A stretch of 23,443 nt of DNA from the NCBI GenBank assembly GCA_964393115.1, contig CAYMST010000048.1, positions 1 to 23,443 on the forward strand, in the 5' to 3' direction. Shown in pieces: positions 1-9,000 of the stretch (position 1 is the stretch's first letter; each line of letters starts with the position of its first letter). A program made the translations under genes and the position numbers. The notes under the pieces are model-generated. The model did no database searches and was not told the origin of the DNA. It saw only the letters and a list, made by a program, of their open reading frames with translations. This DNA is from CAYMST01 sp964393115. GTDB lineage: Bacteria > Bacteroidota > Bacteroidia > Cytophagales > Cyclobacteriaceae.

Positions 1-3000
1 CGCCAACTACGGTAGCTGTATTAGATAATGATACCTTCCAAGGCACGTATGGTAGCGGCAATGATTACGAGGTAACCTCAACAAATAATCCTAGTAACGG
101 TAGTATATCGATTGAATCGAATGGCGAGTTGACCTATACGCCTGATACTGACTTTAACGGATTAGATACGGTGTTGTATACGGTAACGGTGTATGATGCT
201 GACGGCGGTAGCACTACGGAGACGGATACGTTATTTATCACGGTAACTCCAGTTAATGACCCGCCTGAAGCTGATAATGATGAGGTGACGATTAATGAAG
301 ATGAGACAACACAAGGAAGTTTACTTGATTTGGTATCTGACCGAGATGATGTACTTGAAGTGTTAACGTTTTCTGTTGTATCAAGTACGGTACCAGATGC
401 CTTAATCGAAGGTGAGCTATCGATTACCTCTATGGGCACGTATAGCTTTACTCCTGTTGAGAATTTCTTTGGGAGAGTGACTTTTGATTACATAGTATGC
501 GATGATGAAACACCATTGCCATTATGTGATACGGCAACAATTACAATTGACATTAACGCTATCAATGATTATCCGGACGCCTTAGAAGAAAGTTTATCAA
601 CGCCTGAAAACACCACTGTTATAGGAGATTTAACGGATAACATTTCTGACGTTGACGGTGATAACCTGACCATTGGTTTGGTTCAAAGTTCATTGCCAGA
701 TCCATCAACTGTAGGGAGTATAATCCTAAATGAAGACGGTACTTTTGAATTTACTCCAATTCAAGGATTTACAGGTTTGGTGGTTTTTGAATATGAGGTC
801 TGTGATGATGGTACACCAGAGAGATGTGCCAGAGCGGTAGTTAATATTGAAGTGATTCCGGTCAATGAACCTCCCGTTGCAATTGATGATGTAGCGGCAA
901 CAGAGGAAGGTGTTTCCATTACAATTCCTGTTTTAGTTAACGATTCGGATCCAGACGGTGATATCGTGTCGATTAGTTCAATTGTCACGGCTCCTTCTCA
1001 TGGAACGGCAACAACGAATTTGGACGGAACAATCACGTATACTCCAAACAATGGATTTGTTGGCAATGATACCTTAAAGTATATAGTTTGTGATGATCAA
1101 ACTCCAGCCTTATGTGATACAGCAGAAGTGGTCATCTCAACAGATGGAAGACTACTACCACCAAGTGCTTTGGATGATTTCTTTACTACTTCTAAAGGAG
1201 TAGAAGTTTCTGGTCATGTATTAAGCAATGATAGTGACGGTAATGGTGATATGATTAATGTTACGATTATTCCTATCCAAGCTCCACGCAATGGTCAAGT
1301 GACCTTACAAGAAGATGGTTCATTTACATATACACCTGATGAAGGATTTACCGGGTTAGATTCAGTTGTTTATGAAGTTTGTGATGATGCAGTGACAATA
1401 CAATGTGCCGAGGCGATACTCTTTATTCTTGTAAATGACGAAAATAATGCGCCAAATTTAATGGCTGATACGGTCAGACAACAAGTAAATGAAGGGGAGA
1501 CGTTAGAAGGAAGTGTTAGTAATAATGTAAGCGATCCGGAGGGTAATGGTCTCAGTTTTACAGTTGTCAATGGATCGGAGCCTGATCCAAGTAATGAGGG
1601 AACTTTTTCGATCAACCTGGATGGTAGTTTCACCTTTATTCCTGTTGAAGGATTTATGGGAACAATTTCAGTGAGATATGAAGTTTGTGATGATGGATTG
1701 CCACAGGCATGCGCTATCGGAACGATTATCATTGAAGTCATGCCTGTTAATGACCCGCCAATTGCTCAAGATGATGTTTCAGGGACAACGCCTAACACAG
1801 CTGTTAATATTGACGTGATAAATAATGACCGTGATCCTGATGATGATGAATTGACGGTAAGTAATATTTTGTCTGACCCCATTAATGGAACCGTTTCTTT
1901 GAATGGTGACGGCACCATTACTTATCTTCCAGGCAATGGTTTCGAAGGTAGTGACACCTTCAGCTACGTTGTCTGTGATAATGGAACGCCATTATTATGC
2001 GATACTGTCCATGTGACTGTTACGGTGACAAATGAAGAATTTGCTCCTCAGGCAGTAAACGATAGTTTAAGAATGTTTGAAGATGAAACGTTAATGAGTA
2101 ATGTCTTATTAAACGATAGCGACTTAAATGGAGATGTACTCACTATTAATGAAACACCAATAGTTGATGTACTTAATGGTCAACTGGCTCTCAATGCAGA
2201 TGGTAGTTTTACGTATACACCAAATCCTGATTTCGTGGGCCAAGATCAATTTACTTATGAAGTATGTGATGATAGTAATCCTCAACGATGTGATCAGGCT
2301 ATTGTTTATATTGACGTGTTACCAATTAACGATCCACCATTGACTGCTCCTGATGAGGTAACCACGTCAGAAGATACGCCGGTTTCTGGATCTGTTCGAG
2401 ATAATATATCGGATTCAGAAGGAGATGACCTTACTGTTGTGGTAGTAGAGGCATCGAGACCTTCATCTGAGGAAGGTACCTTAGTCTTTAATTCTTCCGG
2501 TGATTATACCTTCATACCTGCCGAGGATTTCATAGGAGAGGTTGAGTTTTTGTATGAAGTATGTGATAATGGAGCCCCTATTCGATGTTCGATAGATACA
2601 GTAACCATTATCGTCACACCAGTTAATGATCCTCCAATAGCCAGTGACCTTTCTTTAACGATTAGTCAGAATCAGATATTTGAGGGCACGTTAAGTCAAC
2701 TTGTGATCGATAATGATGGAGATGACATTGCATTTAATGTGGATATGAATACATTACCAGACCCATCAACTGAAGGAGAAATTACGATCAATGAAGATGG
2801 TACTTTTGTTTTTGATCCTGTAGATGGTTTCAGTGGTGATCTAATGGTGGACTATATCGTTTGTGATGATGGCACACCAGTGCTATGTGATACAGCTTCT
2901 ATTACCTTTACTGTTATTGTGGTAAACCAGCCACCTATCGCCCGTGATACACTGGTTCAACTTGGTGAAGGCCAAGTATGGTCCTCTAGCTTAGCGAATC

Positions 3001-4043
3001 TCGGATCAGACCCTGATGGGAACCCAATAACATTTGAGTTGGTTCCAGACGAGCAACCAGATGCTGATACCGAAGGAGTTGTGGATCTCAATACTGACGG
3101 GACCTTTACTTTTACTCCAGCTCTTGGATTTACAGGAAACACCGCATTCACGTATAGGGTATGTGATAATGGTAGTCCCGTGTTATGTGATACGGCTATT
3201 GTATCCATTGTAGTGGCCAATGATATGTTAGACAGTGATCAAGATGGAATACCTGATTTAGAGGAGATTGGTGATGATGTGATTAACCCTGTTGATACGG
3301 ATCAAGACGGAACTCCAGATTATTTAGATCCAGACGATGATGGTGATGGTGTTCTAACAAGTGTGGAAACTGCCAATAACGACTCGGATGGTGATGATAT
3401 ACCAGATTATCTAGATACTGATGATGACAATGATGGTATTCCAACTTTAGTGGAAGGAGATGAGACAGTAGATACTGACGAGGATTCGATTCCAAATTAT
3501 CTTGATGAAGATAGCGATAATGATACGCTTAGCGATAACGAAGAAGCTGGTGATGACCCATTGAATCCTAAAGATACGGATGAAGATGGTTTACCGGATT
3601 ACATTGAAGCTGATAGAGATGGAGATGGTGTTCCTGACGCGCAAGAGTCACCGTTAGCAGATTGTGATGGAGATGGTATACCAGATAGAGATGATGAAGA
3701 TCAATTCGCTTGTGGAGAAGAAATACCGGCAACACTGTTTATTTCGCCATTTGAGAAAGATGGTAAAAATGATTTCTTCGCTATTGCGGTGACAGTAGAT
3801 GGACTAGACGTACTGATTGATGAGTTTACAAAAAGAAAAGTAGTCATCTTCAATAGATGGGGAAATATAGTTTGGGAAACTGATAGCTACTCAAATAATC
3901 CTTCCTTGAATCCCGGAGATAGATTTGAAGGATTAAACTTTTCAGGTCGAGAATTACCTGCAGGTGCATACTATTTTGTATTGGATTTAGAACATAAGGA
4001 TAGTGGTGCTAGGGTAGTAAGAGGGTTTGTAGAGATTAGATAA
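1..4043 (+). CDS. Giant Ig/cadherin-like repeat adhesin, T9SS type B substrate (5' end missing)
   Basis: This is the C-terminal 1346 residues of a larger surface protein. The frame is open from base 3 with no start, so the gene begins upstream. In order I see: the end of one repeat; ten full repeats of about 95-100 residues (about residues 88-1075) joined by VNDPP-type linkers, as in tandem cadherin/Big_9-like domains; about 160 residues of acidic thrombospondin type 3 repeats (about 1077-1240, DxDxDGxPD motifs, likely Ca2+-binding); and a gliding-motility-associated type B C-terminal domain (about 1243-1346, with ISPFEKDGKNDFF, NRWGNIVW and LPAGAYYFVL). The family role is cell-surface adhesion or gliding after T9SS export. 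Each full repeat carries a Cys pair in a VCDD...C motif. A PorP/SprF-like gene follows at 37 bp, as in sprB-sprF pairs. Product class is confident; the ligand is unknown. Confidence 0.93.
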   Translation, partial: PTTVAVLDNDTFQGTYGSGNDYEVTSTNNPSNGSISIESNGELTYTPDTDFNGLDTVLYTVTVYDADGGSTTETDTLFITVTPVNDPPEADNDEVTINEDETTQGSLLDLVSDRDDVLEVLTFSVVSSTVPDALIEGELSITSMGTYSFTPVENFFGRVTFDYIVCDDETPLPLCDTATITIDINAINDYPDALEESLSTPENTTVIGDLTDNISDVDGDNLTIGLVQSSLPDPSTVGSIILNEDGTFEFTPIQGFTGLVVFEYEVCDDGTPERCARAVVNIEVIPVNEPPVAIDDVAATEEGVSITIPVLVNDSDPDGDIVSISSIVTAPSHGTATTNLDGTITYTPNNGFVGNDTLKYIVCDDQTPALCDTAEVVISTDGRLLPPSALDDFFTTSKGVEVSGHVLSNDSDGNGDMINVTIIPIQAPRNGQVTLQEDGSFTYTPDEGFTGLDSVVYEVCDDAVTIQCAEAILFILVNDENNAPNLMADTVRQQVNEGETLEGSVSNNVSDPEGNGLSFTVVNGSEPDPSNEGTFSINLDGSFTFIPVEGFMGTISVRYEVCDDGLPQACAIGTIIIEVMPVNDPPIAQDDVSGTTPNTAVNIDVINNDRDPDDDELTVSNILSDPINGTVSLNGDGTITYLPGNGFEGSDTFSYVVCDNGTPLLCDTVHVTVTVTNEEFAPQAVNDSLRMFEDETLMSNVLLNDSDLNGDVLTINETPIVDVLNGQLALNADGSFTYTPNPDFVGQDQFTYEVCDDSNPQRCDQAIVYIDVLPINDPPLTAPDEVTTSEDTPVSGSVRDNISDSEGDDLTVVVVEASRPSSEEGTLVFNSSGDYTFIPAEDFIGEVEFLYEVCDNGAPIRCSIDTVTIIVTPVNDPPIASDLSLTISQNQIFEGTLSQLVIDNDGDDIAFNVDMNTLPDPSTEGEITINEDGTFVFDPVDGFSGDLMVDYIVCDDGTPVLCDTASITFTVIVVNQPPIARDTLVQLGEGQVWSSSLANLGSDPDGNPITFELVPDEQPDADTEGVVDLNTDGTFTFTPALGFTGNTAFTYRVCDNGSPVLCDTAIVSIVVANDMLDSDQDGIPDLEEIGDDVINPVDTDQDGTPDYLDPDDDGDGVLTSVETANNDSDGDDIPDYLDTDDDNDGIPTLVEGDETVDTDEDSIPNYLDEDSDNDTLSDNEEAGDDPLNPKDTDEDGLPDYIEADRDGDGVPDAQESPLADCDGDGIPDRDDEDQFACGEEIPATLFISPFEKDGKNDFFAIAVTVDGLDVLIDEFTKRKVVIFNRWGNIVWETDSYSNNPSLNPGDRFEGLNFSGRELPAGAYYFVLDLEHKDSGARVVRGFVEIR
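3..3225 (+). repeat. Tandem ~290-300 bp coding repeats (Ig/cadherin-like domains)
   Basis: One partial and ten full repeat units encode the domain array of the adhesin. Approximate unit boundaries lie at 270, 573, 870, 1161, 1450, 1755, 2043, 2340, 2637, 2937 and 3225. Units are diverged at the DNA level but share the linker VNDPP or its variants, an acidic DxDGD turn, a DGTFxFxP strand, a GFxG turn and a YxVCDD...C motif. Two sub-types can be told apart. One has PDPSxEG before the DGT strand; the other has VLxNDSD and a short NG turn. Confidence 0.85.
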
Positions 4044-4080
4044 TATTTAAAACTGTTTTGGTTGAAAGAAAATCGGGAAT

Positions 4081-5091
4081 ATGAAAAATCACATCGATTC
4101 TAATAAGCTCAACTGGTTAAGAATTGCGGGCATATCGTGTTGTTTCATTTTTTCATTGAGCTGTTATGGACAGCAAGAGCAAATGATAACGCAGTATATG
4201 TATAATGGTCTTTCTTTAAATCCTGCATATGCTGGTATACATCAGGGTATTAGTATAAGCGGCCTTTGGCGAGAGCAATGGGTGGCTATCGATGGCGCAC
4301 CACGAACACAATTCGTCAGTATTCATAGCCCTCTGAATTATAGATCAGCGTCTTTGGGGGCTTTATTGTACAAGGATCAAACCGGTGTCAAGACAGAGTA
4401 CACAGGATACTTCAGTTACGCATACCGTATTCGATTTGTGGATGGCTCCAAATTATCTTTAGGCTTACAGGCTAACTTACATCAGTTCAGTAATGATGCT
4501 GGAGCTCTTGAAGAACAAAGGGGGCTGTCTTCTAACTCTGATACTAGTGATCCGTTGTATAACGCATTTCTAAATGAAAATCTTGGTTTCAAATGGAATT
4601 TTGGAGCGGGTGTTTTATGGCATTCCGAAAAGCATTATATTGGTATTTCGGTCCCTCAAATTTTAAGTAAACGTTTTTTCAAAAGATCCGCAGACCTAAG
4701 CGACGAACTTAATCCACGCTTAAAACAGCACTTTTTCGCAGCCGCCGGATATGTCATAAAGACGAGTAAGAACTTTGTCATTAAGCCTAATTTACTCTTC
4801 AAGTATGTAGAAAGTGCCCCAGCAGAGTTAGATTTGAATATGAATGTTTTGGTAAGTGAAGCCTTGTGGTTAGGTACGAGCCTTAGAACGCATTTAGGTC
4901 AAAGTGATGAAAAAACATCAATTTTTGAAAGTATCTCCGGATTAATAGCATTACAGATTAACCCTCAATTTCAGCTTGGATACTCATATGATTATACAAT
5001 AACTGATATCAACACCAACACCCATGAAGTCATGTTAAATTACATTTTTAATTTATCTAATCGGAAGATTAAAACACCAAGATATTTTTAA
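4081..5091 (+). CDS. PorP/SprF family type IX secretion system membrane protein
   Basis: The protein has 336 residues, a usual length for this family. After a hydrophobic signal peptide (about residues 15-30, likely cut near CYG/QQ), the mature N-terminus carries the family signature: QYMYNGLSLNPAYAG, GLWREQWV and GAPRTQFVSIHSPL. Alternating polar/hydrophobic strands follow, as expected of an outer-membrane beta-barrel. It also has NFGAGVLWHSEKHYIGISVP and, near the end, QLGYSYDYTITDI followed by HEVMLNYIF, typical of a PorP/SprF C-terminus. It begins 37 bp after the type B adhesin and is probably co-transcribed with it. By analogy with SprF and SprB of Flavobacterium it should help secrete or anchor that adhesin. 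It is unlikely to be the core PorP/SprF of the machine, because no other T9SS gene is nearby; this is inference. Confidence 0.92.
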   Translation: MKNHIDSNKLNWLRIAGISCCFIFSLSCYGQQEQMITQYMYNGLSLNPAYAGIHQGISISGLWREQWVAIDGAPRTQFVSIHSPLNYRSASLGALLYKDQTGVKTEYTGYFSYAYRIRFVDGSKLSLGLQANLHQFSNDAGALEEQRGLSSNSDTSDPLYNAFLNENLGFKWNFGAGVLWHSEKHYIGISVPQILSKRFFKRSADLSDELNPRLKQHFFAAAGYVIKTSKNFVIKPNLLFKYVESAPAELDLNMNVLVSEALWLGTSLRTHLGQSDEKTSIFESISGLIALQINPQFQLGYSYDYTITDINTNTHEVMLNYIFNLSNRKIKTPRYF

Positions 5092-5101
5092 CCGTAGCAT
5101 G

Positions 5102-5120
5102 CTTATGAAGTTCCGATAAG
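5102..5120 (+). terminator. Weak hairpin after the PorP/SprF gene
   Basis: CTTAT and ATAAG form a 5-bp perfect stem with a 9-nt loop, 11 bp after the stop codon. The following 15 bases are T-rich (gctttattctttg) but not a clean T tract. It could be a weak transcription terminator for the adhesin-SprF unit. No better candidate lies between here and the next gene. Confidence 0.3.
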
Positions 5121-5275
5121 GCTTTATTCTTTGTTTGTCTATGAAGAACTGTGGTATGCTAGATACCTCTATGGGTATGGTAATCTAAAGAAAGGGATTG
5201 ACATAAATGCTGGTCTTCAAGTAAAGCTTAGTATATAGCATATTGGATGTGTCTAAGTTTTAATAACATTCTGAC

Positions 5276-5298
5276 CGAACTGATTAAGTTCGCTTAAT
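5276..5298 (+). other. Pair of mutually exclusive small hairpins, one with a TTCG loop
   Basis: CGAAC (5276-5280) can pair with GTTCG (5288-5292) around a 7-nt loop. Alternatively ATTAAG (5283-5288) pairs with CTTAAT (5293-5298) around a TTCG tetraloop. The two share bases, so only one can form. No T tract follows, so this is not an obvious terminator. Function unknown. Confidence 0.35.
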
Positions 5299-5870
5299 AG
5301 GGAAAGCAAATTATTTTACAATGATACTTTAGGTACCTATACGAACATTTCTTAACAATAATATCATATATGGTATAGCAAATTGTATTAATTAACTGCC
5401 GTATTTGTTTCTAAAACTTGCGGTTCTAGCAGTATTAAAGCAAGCTTTTCTCTTCAGTAGTATGACCTGAATACATGTAAATCCCAAACATCTTCCTTTT
5501 CTATAAAGTTGATTTAATACCATTTATACCATATCAGGATGTGTATTTATTCCTGTTTCTCCCTTCTTCGTGGCAAAAAACAGTTTTGCAAACTAATACG
5601 TTTTTGATACACTACAAATGGTATAAGAGCTACTATAATTATGACATCTTTCAAATCAATTTTTTGGTGTATCTATCTGATAGGTTCAGTATAAAAATTG
5701 ATTCTATGAGAAAAGTTAAGTGCCACTTCCTAAAGTTTTTTACGGGTATTTTTAATCACAGGTATTGTATCAAAATGATCACTTTGTTTTTAAAATTCGC
5801 TATGAAGTCTTTATCATTATTCTCGCAATAGCATCTCTTATCATAGCATATTGTTTTTATTATAAGTTGT

Positions 5871-5951
5871 TGATTTAAAATCAGTTAAAATTTACTATAA
5901 AGTCTTGATTTTAAAATGAAGTGTGTAATTCTTTTGGCTTTTTAAAATCAC
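5871..5951. promoter_or_regulatory. Cluster of three TTTAAAATCA-type sites upstream of the first GH74-like gene
   Basis: TTTAAAATCA occurs at 5874-5883 and 5941-5950, with a one-mismatch copy TTTAAAATGA at 5910-5919. The first sits in the near-palindrome TGATTTAAAATCA (5871-5883), the second in TTGATTTTAAAATGA. Start-to-start spacing is 36 and 31 bp. Placement before the hydrolase-like gene suggests possible regulator-binding or UP-like AT-rich sites. In DNA this AT-rich, chance similarity is a real alternative. Confidence 0.25.
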
Positions 5952-6044
5952 TTTAGACAGAGTCTCCTGATCATCTAGTTTTATCGGGTCGGAAAAACCA
6001 AAAGTTTATTCGACGGTAACATTTAAAACTTCTAAAACTTATTA

Positions 6045-9000
6045 ATGATGATAAACAAACTACATGGTTTGGCAACCCTACTTTGGGTTGTACTCGGAGG
6101 GGTATGTTTAAACGCCCAGCCTTCCTCATGGGGATCAGCAGATGCCTGGGAAAGTCTTAACCCAGGGGGTGGTGGTCAAATTCAAGATGTATATTTCGAT
6201 AGGAACGTTGAAGGACGTATATGGTTTTCCAGTGATATGGAAGGTACCTATAGATCCGACGACTTTGGAAAAAGTTGGCAGTTTGTAAGTAGGGACTTAA
6301 GCCACGGAATGTCATTCGTAATTGCACAAGAAAATGGTGGTACTAGAACCTATCAAGGTGGTTTATATGGTGCGCACATATCCGATAATGGAGGTGCTAA
6401 CAATTACCAAAACGTGACGTGGGACATGATAGAGATTACTCGAGGAGATGCTATCGCTTCTATCGGTATATCAAAGAATAACCAAACAGTAGTTTTAGCT
6501 CCAGGGTGGCAAAATAAAGATCCGCAAAAATGTCAAGGATCAATTTTGAACCCGGTTCAAAACTTACAAACAGATAAATTAAATGGTCCGAGAAACGTTT
6601 ACGTTTCCACAAATGGTGGTGATACATGGAAATCGGTTAAGTATACCAATAGTAATGGATATCGTCACGTGTTTGGCGTGACGATCCACCCTAATAATGG
6701 AAACATATATTTAGGAACTGCGGCTGGCGTATTTGTTTCTACGAATAATGGAAACTCATTCAGCCCAATCACCAAACCTGGTGACGCATTAGGTGCTGCT
6801 GGTAACTCTGGTTCGTGTAAAGCAAGGCCTGATGGAGGATCTAGAGGAGTAACACTTTCTCCTGATGGAAAAATATTGTACGCAGTATATCAAACAAAAG
6901 GGGGTGCTGACTACGGTTCTAAGAGGTGGGCCGTATATGTGGCGAAAACAAGTGCTACCGGTATCTCTGGTGGATGGACTAAGGTAATGTCCGGTCTTTC
7001 CGATCAGTCTGAGTGGTATGACCCCAAAGTAGATCCTAGATCCACCGCTACCAATCATAAAGTCCTATTAGGAACAGTTTGGAACAACGGAAAGAATAGA
7101 ATCGGATTATGGCAAGGAAGCTTTAATTACGACAACAACGGTAACTTAAATAACCATTCATGGGAGGTAATTGCTAACCGACCTGTAGGTGGAGCCAATG
7201 GTAACTGTTTCAAATTTAAACTGGGATGGGAAGACAGAGCTTTTATCGTTAGAGCCTATGACTATACCCCAAAAACATGGTCTGACGAGTTAATTGTCAC
7301 CATGGGTGGTATGAATGTCTTTATGGGCTATCCAAACAGACCTAATTTCCCTTGTGAGGCCAATAGCTGGGAAGAGATTTATGGTGAAACCATTTATGAA
7401 ATCGAAGGTCACGTGATGTCTAGAACTAGAGGTTTCCAATCACCATTTGGTTATGATGTACACTCCTATAAAAGCTACATGATTCAGGGAAATGCCGATC
7501 ATGGAGTTTTGCAGAGTTTAGACAATGGTTATTCATGGACATCTGAAGAAGGTCCGGCAGCTGCCACGAATGCGCAAGGTGTACTTGTTGTTCCAATAAA
7601 TCCACCATTGGCCCTGACGGATGCGAGAAAAGGATTTGGAGCTCCTAACCCAGTAGTTGGTGGTTTGTATGCCAAAGAAGTAAATCTAAATAGTCTTGGG
7701 AAATCAGCTGACTGGAAACTAATTGGTGGGGCGATACCAAACTCATCGGGTACGAAACAAGGTCTTCCGTCCAGGAACTACCGTCACATGACGTATGATC
7801 CAAACAACGTTAAGCGTGTATATGTGGCTGCCAGAGGTCATTCACTATCGAAGACTGCGGGTGGAGTATTTATCGCTGAAGACATAAAAGCAGTATATAA
7901 CGGCGGACAAAATTGGAAAAAAATATCTCCAGCAGCATACGACCTATATGATATCAAAGACATTTGGGTCGATCCAAATAATAGCAATATGATCTTCGCC
8001 AGATCTTCTGGTTCAGGATCAAAAGCAACGCTTATGCGTGGTATCAGACAAGGAAACGGCAACTATACCTGGACAGATATGTTCGAGGTATTACGAAACG
8101 CGGATGACCTTTATGTTTGGTCGAAAAACGGGTCAACCGTTATCGCAGCAGCAGGAAATCTCGGTAGTAAGTACGGGGTTTTCTTTAATGATAATCCTGG
8201 TGCGGCCAACTGGAACAATGCTGCGAGCTGGAGTTTTACAGGACTTGATATAAACGAGTCACTTAGCCTTAAGCCAGAAAAATGGATCGAGCCAGGAGAA
8301 GATATTTCATTTGGTGGATTGGCCGGTTATGAAGATAATATCATTATTAGTACAATGGTGAATAACCACAAAAAAGGTCTTGGATCGTTCAAAGGTAAAA
8401 TCCAAAACAATGGAAACATTGCATGGCAAGACTGGACCATGGCTGGAGATAACTCATCACTCATATATTCAAGGGGCACACAAGCTAAAGTAATCGTTGA
8501 AAATGGTACTCCATTTTACTACATAGCAACGAACGGAACGGGACCATGGAGACGAAAAATAGAAGGTGGCGGTTGTGGAGTATCTATCACACAAAGTAAC
8601 GTAACTTTCGATAATGACGCAGGAAGCAGTACCGTTACCGTTTCGAGTTCCCAAAACTGGACAGCCTCAGATAATAAGACATGGATATCCACCAACAAAA
8701 GTGGGTCTACGCTTACCATAAGCGTTAGTGCTTATAATGGAACGACTCCAAGAACAGGAACTGTAACGATAAACGGATGCCAAAATAGAACCATAACGGT
8801 TACGCAGAATGGTGAGCAGCCGTGTACACTTTCCGTTTCGTCTTCTACAGAAGCCTTTAGTTCAGATGCGGGAAGCACAACAATCTCGGTGAGTACTGCT
8901 GAGAGTTTCACGGTCTCGGACAATGCAGGGTTTATCTCTACATCAGTATCAGGAAGTCAGGTGACGATAAATGTTTCAGCAAATAACGGCACCGCAGCTA

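Larger units (their letters stand above)
5092..6044. other. Long AT-rich intergenic region (953 bp) with small inverted repeats
   Basis: I see no convincing gene on either strand. A 96-codon GTG-initiated open frame at 5541-5831 is rejected because its product is Phe/Lys/Ser-rich low-complexity sequence typical of AT-rich DNA. What is visible: GGTAT-n5-ATACC (5153-5167); two overlapping, mutually exclusive hairpins (5276-5298), one of which has a TTCG loop; and three TTTAAAATCA-like sites (5874-5950) roughly 95-170 bp before the next start codon. No exact Bacteroidota TTTG/TAnnTTTG promoter was found, although the promoter of the 6045 gene must lie in this stretch. Confidence 0.6.

Noticed and set aside
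3231..3720. Asp-rich GATGATGGTGATGG-like DNA as a possible simple-sequence repeat
   Set aside because: It is explained by thrombospondin type 3 repeats (DxDxDG) coded in frame with the adhesin; no slippage-prone perfect tandem was seen.
4081..4170. Lipoprotein signal in the PorP/SprF-like protein (SLSC)
   Set aside because: The residue at -3 is Ser and not Leu or a similar residue, and the family are signal-peptidase-I processed outer-membrane barrels, so an ordinary signal peptide is more likely.
5541..5831. 96-codon GTG-initiated open frame in the intergenic region
   Set aside because: The product is Phe/Lys/Ser-rich low-complexity sequence as expected from AT-rich DNA, with no domain, no signal peptide logic and no ribosome-binding context.
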